A DNA stretch of 64,000 nt. It comes from Plumapathes pennacea. Taxonomy: Eukaryota; Cnidaria; Anthozoa; Antipatharia; Myriopathidae. Positions 1-12,200 of the stretch are shown in pieces. How positions within the stretch are numbered: position 1 is the stretch's first letter; each line of letters starts with the position of its first letter. The DNA lies in assembly GCA_964036295.1 (NCBI GenBank), contig OZ038472.1, positions 15,048,885 through 15,112,884 of the forward strand, written 5' to 3'. The position numbers were made by a program, and so were the translations under genes. Below the pieces are notes generated by a model. The model did not search any database and was not told where the DNA came from. It was given only the letters and a program-made list of their open reading frames with translations.

Positions 1-953
1 CGCGAACGCAGAAGTGAAAAGCGCTAATTGTGTTACAAACAAAATACACGCAGCGGCGTTTTGCGGTTAACACGCGTTTTACGTACCAAGAATGTGCTGT
101 ATATCAGTTCCTGATGTCTTGTTCCTTGTATTGAATGCTGCCACGGCCCTTTAGGCAAAAATTACAATTAGTGTATGAGTGAATGTGCAGTGAAGTATGT
201 CAATCTTTACACAGTAAACACACGCAAATTGACGTTCTTACATGGCCTTCTGTTGAGTGCTGGTCTTCACTGGAGGTTTCTTGTGAGACACGATAGCTCC
301 CATGTCTCGGCAGCAATAGTTTCCTGGACAAGCAGCAAGTAATGGTTCGGTTGAAACCGTTGTTCGTTACCTTACACCACGCGACGGAATGCAAGTCAGA
401 TAACGAGAGCTGTCCGTGTTGAAAATCTGTGCACGCGCGACGCAATCGGAGTCGTTCGTGCTGTTGAAGTGCGAGCGATGAATCCAGACAACTAATAGCA
501 TCTGCTTTGCAGCTACAGAATTAATGTTACTCTGAATAAGTTATTGCGATCAAGGATTACACCATTGGGACCGTCTCCAGGTAACGAGCATTGTTTGTCA
601 CTTGAAACAAGGGCACGCTATTGTCTTTCACTCACGTAATGTGGAATGCACCAATTAAACCTTGCTTAATATTGAAGGCTCCTGCGACACAAGATTAACA
701 TAGTCCCGTTAACCAGTTGTGCGAACCACAGGATGACGTCATCCACGCTCGCGCGATGACCCTGATGACGTCACTGTACAACTCAAGCGGAACGACTTGT
801 AAGCATATTTTAAAAGTATTTTATTTTTATTCTCCTGTATTAAGGCCTGTTTCAAACGTCGAACTTCACATGAGTCAAATACAATAAAATTGTTTCAGCT
901 AATTTACATTGTACTGTACGTTTGAACCAGGCCAGAGAGAACAATACGTCCTC
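1..953. other. Intergenic / 3' flank of ATP13A1
   Basis: No gene is supported here. The stretch lies downstream of the ATP13A1 stop codon. It holds a minus-strand AATAAA at 820-825 that probably ends the ATP13A1 transcript, and two full CRE-type palindromes (TGACGTCA) at 734-741 and 766-773. Short reading frames in it show no recognisable protein similarity. Confidence 0.6.
820..825 (-). other. Poly(A) signal of ATP13A1
   Basis: AATAAA on the minus strand (TTTATT on plus), about 130 bp past the ATP13A1 stop codon. It is the first canonical hexamer downstream of the gene. Confidence 0.5.
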
Positions 954-3187
954 TCAACTCTGCCGTAATTTCACTGTGCCAAAGAGAAATTCCAAAATCC
1001 TATCTACGACTAACGCCACGCAAAAGTCGGCCACCAGGACTTTCAGAAAAATTTCACGGAACTGAAAAACAAAAAGAAAATCACGTTGTCACTGTAGTCA
1101 CGCTTTCACACAGCAACCGTGTGTGACCAGTGACGTCACGATGAAGCCCAAGGGTGTCAAGCGAGATGGGCTTGATTTCCAACGAGCTGTTCCTATGACA
1201 ACTCATACACATTATTTGTTTGTTTGTTTGTTACCAAACCATAGTTTTCTGCAGTGCTAATGGTCTTACCTGCGGAGGAAACGAGATAATTTCAAACTGA
1301 TCAGATAGCTCGGGTATCCAGCCAGTAACCAAGGAGACGGCAAACGCTCCCGACGCCAGCAGACTGTAGAGCAGCGGTCTGTTGTCCACCAGTCTCTCCA
1401 TAAACGGATAACCCTGCGCGGTCAGAAATTCAAACAATGATTTTTTGCTCATTTGCATTTATCTCCGACGCTTGTGAAGAGCGACGTTTGAAACGGGGTC
1501 TAAGGCTGTTCTGATGCTAACCTTAACAAACGCGACGCCTATCTCAAACAATTACGTCCAAACTACGAACTGAAACAGTTTCTGTCGGTGACCAAACTAT
1601 TTTTGTTGCGCGGTGCGACGCGAGAACAGTTACAAGTACAAGCAAACGAAGCACACAACAAATATGCGTCGGCGAAAAGCCAGCGACACACGTACAAGCG
1701 CATGCGCGGCATGTGAAAACACGCGATACACGTAGAAGCGCATGCACGGCAAGTAAAAACGCGCGACACACGTAGAAACGCATGCGCGGCATGTAAAAAC
1801 ACGCGATACACGTAGAAGCGCATGCGCGTCATGTAAAAATAAGCGACACACGTAGAAACGCGAGTGCATCCTTTGACCCTATCTTTCCCCGGGAAATAAG
1901 AACCATTGTGATTGACTTTTGCTCGCGTCGCCCGTGAAAGCAAATCAGACTTTCGTTGCTTCTTAAGTTAGTGAGAAACAGCCTTACAGCGAGAAGATTG
2001 ACTATAACCAGGAGCTGACGACACAATTTAATCATTCAATAACAAAAGTATTAACACACACCTTGTAATTTATAGCGAATGTCGCGAGCTGCAAGGACAC
2101 CGAGATCACGTACACAGTACTGTTGAGAATTGTCGGCTCAAACTTCGCCTCCAGGTTCACGTGGTCCCGTGTACTGAAAACGAGGCAAACGCAATTAAAC
2201 AAACTGCTCCAAAGTGCATCCTCGTTCCCAGGTTCTTTTCCAGGGGACAGGGTAGGATAAAGAGCCTGGGAAGGAGGATGCTTCAACGTGATGTACATTG
2301 ACTCAAGTAAACCTAGCCACTAATGAACCGGATATGACGTATCACTGGAGCTGTAGAAGGAAAACAAATCCAAACCTGGGAGTGAGTCTCTTGGCCTGCT
2401 GCACCATGTACACCAGTGTGCAGAAGTGAACGGCGAACTGACACAGCACCGTCAGGATTGTGTGAAAGTTAAAGATGTTGGGTAGAGGACGCCGTTTAGA
2501 CAGCACGGGTACAGGCTGAGGGCAATAAAGACAAATAAATAAACAAGCAGCTGGGAACACCGAAGACAAATCAAACAAACAAACAACAGCTAAGGGCAAC
2601 AAAGACGTGTCAAACAACGCGACATTAGATGAGTAATGACAGCACTAACAACTCGACAGAGTAACAGTGGAACCTAACGGGAACAGAACGACAGACACGA
2701 AGACAACAGAGAGGACGTCAAGGAAGGCGCACCTTGGATCGTGATATAAAAAGAAAGCATCCAGCAAGTAGAACACCTTGTAAAGTAGCTTGACTGAGAA
2801 CAAAACACAGCAAAACGTGAGACGAAAGAGCCGCTGTAATAAAACCAATGTTTTAAGAGGGTTACACCGAGTTAATTAGGGAGGAGTGGCCCTCAAGCAT
2901 TACCATAGTCCAAGAACACGAACTGAGCATACGAATAGGCCTAAAACTATTGAATGAAAGAAAATGCTACTAATTCTATTAAAATTGTCTAGATAAACAT
3001 GGCATGAAAGTACTTCCCGGAGTACTCAAAGTACTTACCCGTCACTAAATTTGATACCGTCCAGATACAGTACGCTCTGGCTATACGCTAAAATCAACGC
3101 GTTCAGCGCCAAAATCTTGAACATCTGTAGCGTAGTGACCAGAGTGCAACGACCCTGTCTGATGATGTGGCACACTGAAAGCACAAA

Positions 3188-3221
<34 letters not shown>

Positions 3222-6200
3222 GTGTTGCTAGTACTGATGTTATCATGACTGACACGGGTCAAAAATGTTGATCGGGGGGAGGGGAGGGAGGGTGCCTTTT
3301 GACTAACTAACACAAGGACAACTTCCGCTCTAATTTTGAGTTTTTCGCACCATCCCCTCCCCCACTTTAATGTTGAATTGCGCATCTTCCAGCCCTGAAC
3401 CAACATTGATCGGGGGGAGGGGAAGGCGGGTGCCTTTTGACTAACTAGACCAGCCAAAATGGGTGATATCAACAATATAGCACTATGCTCAGGGTGTCCC
3501 AAAGACTTTTGTCCACGATTGTAGTTCTGGTGTTATTGTAGTTATTGTTGTTGTGATGGTGCTTGTTCTGGTGTTATTAGGCTCGGTTTGTTGTTGCTTA
3601 TTGCTGTTGTTGTGCTCATTCTTCTCACCACTTGATATGCTAGAGTGCTTGGACGTGAAAGGTGAAGCAATAGATGCGTCTCCAAGTCGAACGACCTGCG
3701 GTTCCATGTCATCTATCTGTTTCAACATTTCTTGCAACTTTTTCTGCAGAATATAAAGGAGAGGTAGAGCAAGTTAACAGAAGGCCTCGCCATAAAATAT
3801 CAACATCAATAAATCAGCCTTTGCCTGCTGCTCTTGTCGTTGGTTTGACGCGGTGTCGTCACCTCGCGCCACTGCTCTCATCTTCGCAGCTTTAGATCCT
3901 CGCGCAGGGCCAGACGAGAGGTTGCCTCGGGATACGATCTTTACAGCGCTGCTGTTGCTTTGTTCTGGATCATCCTGTGGACAGAAATTTATTTAGAAAC
4001 GAAAACGAAACTGCGTGCCACCTTATTACGCGTTTACTCACCGCGGGTAAAGTTTTTTCGTCCTTTTCTTTGTTTCTCAGAAATTGAAGTTTGCCAGTTG
4101 ATCCGGACAACAAAGCTACACCTGCAAGATAAAAAAACAAAAACAAAAAACAACAACAACAACAACAACAACAAAAACACGCAGTGATGATGAGCAAATG
4201 ATGAATCAACTTGGGATCGATGTGTAAAAATTGGACGTCGTTAAGCAATTTCAGCTGATAGTTCGAGCGTTAGCCCTTCGTCGAAGCAAGTGTCATAACA
4301 ATTGACCCGAGTCACCCTCCTCTCTGAGTCACCCTGGGTGCGCGCCAACTATTCCTACATTTCTTTATTAATCAAAGCAAGCGTTTACACGACGTTGTGA
4401 TTTGCCATGTAAACGCTCGCTTCGATTAATAAAGAAATGTATGATTCGTTGGCGCGCACCCAGGGTGAGTCGGGGAAGAGGGAGACTCGGGTCCCGGGGC
4501 CAACGTTTTCTCATATAAACAGAGCTTTAGTCAACCTCGTTCTTAGGCTCTTTCATCTCCCGGGTCCGCCCTGGGAACGAGGTTGGGCTTTAGTTACCAA
4601 AAAAGAACTTACCGCAGTGCGCATGCTTCAAAGCTCCAACGTCATTCGTTCCGTCCCCGCACATGAGGGTCATGAATCCTTTGCTCTTGAGTTTGGTAAT
4701 AACCATTTCCTGTCAGAAGAGCAGAATGCATTAGGTTTATCAATCCCAACGCAAAATAAAGAGTACAGTACTCATCCGCGAACCTTCTGTTTGGGGGCCA
4801 CTCTTGCAAACACTTTGATGTGAAGGAGGATGGAGTCGAACAGGAGACACAGCTCGGGACTCGACTGAAGGAATGAGAATCCCTGCAACACAAGCAGCAC
4901 AAGCAAGCGTCAACAACTGCTCAATGAAACAACGCGGACATACGTTCTGATATCACTTCCGTTTGTCGGCGTTCGTCGCCATTATTATGTAACTCGGTCT
5001 AACTCGAAGTAAAAATTTCCGGGAAAATGTCACCGTGTGTAAGTCCCCTGTCTGCCCACTTACATTGGTCAGCGTTCGTCGTTGTTACTATGTAACTCGG
5101 TCTAAATCGAAGTAAAATTTTCGGGAAAATTTCACCTCATGGGCAAGTCCCCAGTCTGCCAGAACTTACGTCGAGCGCAGCACTGCACAAACACGAGTTG
5201 AACTTCATGCGTCATGTCGCACTAGTTGAAACATGTTAGTTCAGACAGGAGACAAGTCCCCGCTATACTTTCTCGGGTGCACAAGCTGTAATTTTGTCCC
5301 TGTCCTACATGACCCATAAACAGGCAGGAACAGAGATCACCGCAGATTGGTATGGATCAATATGCAGACTTACATGAGACGAGAAACAAAACTAACGCGA
5401 GCGCAAGGTCGGCCAGAAGTTTACACACCTGTCCTGTAACGCACAAGTCATATTTGCCCGTCAACTGCTGCACACCACTAGTGACAGGGAGTTGGAAAGA
5501 CTTGTCTACTGGCTGCCAGTACCAATGACTGTCTTCATCTGAGTAAAGAACAAACAGTATGAAAGTAAAGAATGTAGGGTTGTGACTGTACTTGTTTAAG
5601 GTTTTCTTCACCCCCAATGCTGTGTCAACTATACAAGCAATGGAACTCCAAAGCAGTCCATACACACACACACACAGCATGTATCTGGACACTACAATAC
5701 TGACGAACTTGTAAGTACGTAAGTAAGTAGTCTTTTTACCGAGGGTAGCACGTGAGCTAATAAACTTGTTGCCCTCTACTTACATGTAACAAATATTCGT
5801 TAAAAGCTTAAGCTTAGACTTAGTTATGGCTATTATTATTGTATCATTTGTGCATTATTGTATCATTTGTGTATATTATATCTGTCGTTCTGTTACGGCC
5901 TTTATGAGCTCTGTTTTGGGCAGGGGCCAACACCATGTATGAACACGTCATATCTTCATGTCTTAAACAACTAACTTCAAAACACACATCCTACCGTGCT
6001 CGTTATCGGTCTGGGGAGGAGTCAGTACCAGGGTCTTTCGGCTGGTCAACTTCAGCTCTTTAGCCACGTGACATGCGGTTAGCGGGTTGTCCCCAGTGAT
6101 CATGGTGACCTGATGAAACAGACATATGCTTGTACAATAGCATTTTTTTTGAGTTGTGCCTGTTTCTAAGTGTGTCTTAAAAAGTGGTGAGAAGGGGAAG

Positions 6201-9200
6201 GCGTTATAAAGTGTTCGCTTTGTATTCATGTATTCTTGTGGTGTGAAAGTATTATAAAGTGCTCGTTTGTGTGTTCACGTGTACTTACATGGTGTGAAGA
6301 CTCTATGATCTGCTTGACTGCACTTTTGGAGTCACGTTTCAATGGACACGCAATCACCACAAATCCCACAAACTCCAAATCCCTTTCCACATCCTCACGA
6401 GTCAAGTCGCGCAGCTACGGAGGTGAAAAACATTTGAAAATAAAAATAAATAAACAAATAAATAAATAAATAAAGCTCCTGTTTTTGTCAACGCCCCTGT
6501 CTGCAGTGTCTCTCTGTGAATTTTATTTGAGTTTTGCTTCTTTCCATCTTTGCGCCGCTTAGCCTAAGAAAACAGACGTCTCTCATCGCGCGCTCGATCC
6601 AAAGAGTCTCTCGAGTGTGTTCGGTTTGGATCGAGCGCGCGATGAGAGACGTCTGTTTTCTCAGGCTATGGGCCGCTACGAGGCGACACCAGGACAAGAG
6701 AAGAAAGAAAACTAAAGTGCAGGTGGTATAAATTATCGTCACGCGGTTAGTTAAAGTGCAGAGTTTGTGCCACACTTTTTTTTGCGGCAACTTCTCCCAG
6801 CTTCTTGTGACTAAGCGCCAACACGCGAAAGAAACATAAATAAAGTACAGGAAACATATCGTATCGTCACGCGGTAAGTTAAAGCGTATAAAGTGCAGAG
6901 AGTTTGTGTGCCACACCTCCTTTGCGGCAAGTTCTCCAAGCTTCTTGTATCCCAGCGCCAACACACGAGCTCCTTGACACGTCATCGAATGGTAAATGGC
7001 GTCATACTGTTCAGGAACTTTGCAGTACTGCGAAGACAACAATGTAGATTCACTCAACAAAGTACCGCGCCAAGCCTACCGTGGTATAATGAGCCATTTT
7101 CCGACATGCATATCGCCTCTGTTTCAAAACGAGGCCCAGTATGAAACAAATCAAACTTGTTCTCACGAGAAGAGTTTTCACTAAGCCTCGTTTGGAAGCA
7201 GAGGTGACAAGCGTCTCTGAAATGGTGGCCTGTTCTTGTGGTTAAAGAAGTGTGGTCAATCTCACCATTGATCGTAACGTCTCTGGCGCTCCCTTGACAG
7301 TGGCGATGTATTCTGTGGATGCTGAACCAGGCATTTGTACTGACACAACAGCGGACATGCGTTTGAGAGCACTAGAGAAGTGATAACGATGAGCGATTCT
7401 CATTGTAACACGGCGACCTTTATTCGGCATAACCAGGTCTCCTGCAACAAAATAACATGACAATTAAGACAAACAAGATCAGGCAGGGCATCCAAATGGT
7501 CTTCTTTACAGCCAACCTCATTGAGTAAAAGACCTATAATCAGAGTTGAATGAATAAAGGCTGTGATATTTTGTCGCGTTTATAGGTCAACACATTGCAT
7601 ACGGTGGCTTTAAAGAGACTCTCTCACGTAGATGCTTTGCTCGCCCAGTGACTTATGGCGACCATTTCCGTATCATACAAAAGGCGGATTCTCATGTTTT
7701 TCTACATTTTATCGCGAAATAAGTCAGCAAAAACTCAGAAACTGTATTGAATACGGCAAGCAGCGGCAGTCAGATCGATCAGTCATAACGTGGGCACCTC
7801 AGGAAAGTCGAGCTCCGGATGAAAATATAAACATGGGCGCGCAAAGCATCTACAGTGAGAGGGTCTCTCAATTAATGGAATTAATGTCGTACCTCTAGTG
7901 AGGCGCCAGTCCACAGCTAGTAGCACTGCCTTCTCTAGAGGATCTCCCACAATAGAATCGTCCAAGCAAGCCAAGGAATGACACGAGGCCAGAACTTGCA
8001 CAGTCTTGTCAGGAACGTCACTCACAGCACATATCTCCCCAGACTCCCTGCGAGAAATACCAGCAGGGAAAACTTCAAATTAAAGCTTTCTTAGGTCGTT
8101 GTCAGAGCATGGACGACATTTCGAGAACTAAAGACAGTCGCTTTGTTAGTAAGAGACGGTAAATGCAATAGGACCTGTGCAAAAACGGAACAAATTGGGC
8201 AACTTAGAAGAAGCAAAATTACATACTAAGACATAAGGCATTGCACAGAACTATGTATGTCGATGCTGTACAGTGATTTTCAGGTCAGAGCGATGAATAT
8301 TTGCAAAGAAATCCTTGTTATAAGGTGATAGATTGGCTTAATGTAGACACGTTTTATGGCCTCCTCGCGTCACCATTTAAAATCCAACTTGGCTGACGAA
8401 ATGGAAAATCATTCCGTTGGTCAAAATAAAATTAATGTACAAAAAAAAAAAAAAAAAACGTTGATAGAGAACGTAACAGATGAAGTGGGTTGCCATGGAT
8501 TATTGTAAAAGTGGATTATTAAGTGCAGACATTACAAGTTCTTACTTGAGTCCAGCCACTCCCTGTACCACCAGGTCATCACTAGTGAGAGTGCCAGTCT
8601 TGTCAAAGCAACACACGTCCACTTTACCAGCAAAAGGAATGCGAAATGGCTCCGTACAGTATACACCTGTCATACAAATACATCACTTCAAGTTACTCTC
8701 AGTTCAGTGGAGATTAGGAAAAGATGGATCAAGAATCAGCCAGACTGACCTAGTTTCTGCAAAGCCATCAGAGAGGAGTTGACAGCCAGAGAGAGTTCTA
8801 TTGGCAACTCAGGAGGGACAACAGATGTCAAAATCAGTGTACACTCCAGGAACAACTTGTAGCGGTTACGCTTTGGGTCCTCTGTGCCTGTACAAGCAAC
8901 AAATAGGAAGGATTTTTGGTTACATGTGTCAGAAACAAGGAACAGAAACAAACTTGACTGGTGCTTAATTTACCTTTGACCCACACAAACACTGCTGCTG
9001 TGATGGCAAACACAAGAAGGAACAAAATGAAGAGGAAGGTCTCCAGGTTGTTGGCTGTAACTCGCTTCACACCAAACAGAATGGTACGCAGAAGCTTGCC
9101 CTGATGAGAACAAACACATGCAAACATGCTGCATTCTATACCCAACACTTACAGACTAGAATCAGTTGACTGTGTCAAGAATATCACAGATGATTGTTAA

Positions 9201-12200
9201 CTCTAACTATTAAGAATTTTTAGAGAACTTCTTGAGAACCCTGGAGCTTGAACAGTACATTGATTGTGATCACCCAGGTGACAGTAGCCTACAGGAATAC
9301 CGTTGTTATTGACTGACATTTTGACTCCCTGAGCGGAAGTCAACTTCAGAGTTGCATGAAGGGGCTTTGTCAGATGGCATTTATCTGATGATGGTTTTGA
9401 GTCATTAGATCTTCACCATGACAAGAAACATGTTAATAAACAAGTTGAGCCTAATGTAATGTTTTATAAACATACTTGTGAAGTGTTGAAACTGGTGCGG
9501 AGAACATATGCAATGCAGCCATTATCAGGAGCTGAAGGCATAAAGAAACCAGAAATTAAGAACTACTTCATGGAACTAGTGGCCTGTTTGAAGCGTCACC
9601 AGTGGATATCTGTCTCAATTTAGAACTGTATCTTGTCAATTCTCTGTCCTACTGTAGAACTGTACTTTGTGACAAGTCAGTTTAGCATTGTACCTTGAGT
9701 GAACTGTCTGTCCGACTCTACTTGAGTGTACTCTATCTGTATTCAAGTGCTGTGTGTCCCATTCTGGTAATGTACCTTTATCCAGGTGTCTGTTACTACT
9801 GACTGCACTGTACCTTTAAGTCCTGCAGACATCTTTGGTGGAGGGGAGTGTTGTACAACTTTTGTGCCACCTGATAATACATGTAGTTTGCTGTGCTGTT
9901 CTAGGTCCAGTACATCATCTCCTGGCAGACCTTCTATCGGTTCCTGATTGATTCATCAATGGAAAGAGAAAATTAGATCTTTTGAAAAATGGAAACTGTT
10001 CCCAACTAAAATATTACTCACTTTCATCTGTGGAACAGACTCCCCAGTTAACATGGCTTCATCCACAATACATGATCCACGCAGCAGTAGCACATCACAG
10101 GGGATAAGAACGTCAGAATTTTTAGGGCGACCTGTAATATTACACAAAAAGTCGGAAACTATCTAAAGGAGACTGGAAATGGTCTGACTCCAACAGTGAA
10201 ACCTTTATATAACAAACCTTGGTATAATGAAAACCCCAATATAAGGAACAATAAGCTTTAGCCCATTACAGCCCAGTTACAGTAAAATGTATGTAAGCGG
10301 AACCTTGATATAACAAAACCCTGTTATAAGGAACACACTTTCCCAGTCCCAATGGCCTTTGTTATATCGAGGTTCACCATACGAGCTTATCTAAATTTTT
10401 GATAAATTAACCCTAGATGATGGTAAAATTTTGCATGAGTTGGTTTGGGTACACAAACAGTATTTGCAGCAGAATTAGTGTTCAAAGATATGCTACTTCT
10501 TCAAATTTATTGCTGAATTCTTACCTATAGAACAGATATCACCAGGAAGAAGTTCACTGCTGGCAACTTGTCGCCACTTCCTGTGACGATATACCTGACA
10601 AAAAAAATACACATGACATAAAATTTGTGGGTTGCCTAACCATTCAGCTTGTGCAATCTGGTCTAAGTTTGAATGCATACTAGGGGGTCCAATAGTTATG
10701 AATAAAAGGAGAATGAAATAGAAACATTGTGTTGATGCAAAGTAGAACTGACCTGTATGGGATGAGGCTTGCTGCTCATGTTCCTTATTTCTTTCATGTT
10801 TCTCATTTGCTGTTTACAACAGAAAGGAAGCAAGTTATGTCAAGTGTGAGAAATTTACTACATAGAGGACATTACACAGCTGCGCGAAGATATGAATTTT
10901 ATTTTTGAGTGGTAAAATATTGTTTTTACCACGAGAAAATAAAATCCATATCTTCAAGCTGCCGTGTAATTTTCTTTTATTATATTAGACACGAGTGTTT
11001 TACGAGAAATTGCACAAACAACCGTGCAAAAGTGGGAAATGATGCAAACAATATCCTCACTAGTGAGGATATGGAAAATACGCCACTTGGGTCCCGGATG
11101 TAGTTTCATATGGATTTTACGCACGGTATATTTTCCAGTAAAACACTCGTGTCTATATGATAAAATAGACCCTCTCTAAGCGGACACCTCTCTAAGGTGG
11201 ACAGTATACAGAGTTTGGTCCTTGCCAATTTTCACTTGTTTCTCTCTAACTGAACTCTCTCTAAGGTGGACACTAAATCTAGTCCTGAGGGTGTCCGCCT
11301 AAGAGAGAGTTGACTGTATTAACAAGAGAAGTGGAGTGAGGGCAGAAAAGAGAGAAAGTGTGAAAAGTAACAAAAGGATGGAAAGTGGAAAAAAGGAGAA
11401 GTGGACGTAAAAAGACAGGGCTGCAAGGAAGTCAAAGGGCCAGATAAACGTGTAATAACTTTACAAAATAGAGTCTGTGTGCATAGTGTGGCTAGATTGT
11501 GGAGAAGACACTAGCAAGTCTAATCATTTCATCAACATTATCAAAAATTAAAAGGGTCATATAAGTGCAAGGTACTGACCTGTTGAACAAGAGTCGCCTC
11601 AAATGCGACCAACATGAAAAGAGTAAACACACTGTAATACCAGTACTCGTCTAAACACCACAAACCAACGCAGAACACTTGGAACACAAAGAATGGTGCA
11701 GTCGCTCGCTCCAGGAACAGCTCCTTAAACTCTGGCACATCCATCTCAACTCTGTATCCAAGAACATTTTGACAAAGTTGTTTTAAAACGTGCCAGGCAA
11801 TGTAATGATTGTGGTACTCAAGGAAAGCAAAACAGATTACTTAATGATATTAATTATCATTAAGAAAAGACAAAACTCACATGTTGAGGCCATGTTTTCG
11901 CTTGGCTTGATCAAGGTCAGATTCATCTTGGTAGCCTCTGGAGTTCTGGTAATGCTCTATACTTAAGTTCAGGGGGAAATCTACTTGGTTGAATTGCTTC
12001 TTTTCCTCTGCATCATAAATATACTTTATCTTCTGGAAATTGAACCAAATGGTTTCTTTGCCAGTGTCCTTAGCCTGTAAATCAGACGTCAAAGTTTCAA
12101 AGTTTTTACTGATACTGCTAAACAAAACATAAAAAGATACTGAGTCCATTCACTAATACTTGTCTGTCTGTCTGCACCAGCGAAAAATAAACGTTCCCAC

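Noticed and set aside
17-520. Possible exon of a further gene at the left edge
   Set aside because: No recognisable protein or splice chain; too little context at the window edge.
1544-1943. Overlapping cysteine/arginine-rich frames on the minus strand
   Set aside because: They are translations of the 43-bp tandem repeat in several frames, inside an ATP13A1 intron.
6488-7060. A 190-residue minus-strand frame
   Set aside because: It is ATP13A1 exon 15 running on into its intron, through the decayed duplicate and the palindrome; only 6917-7027 is coding.
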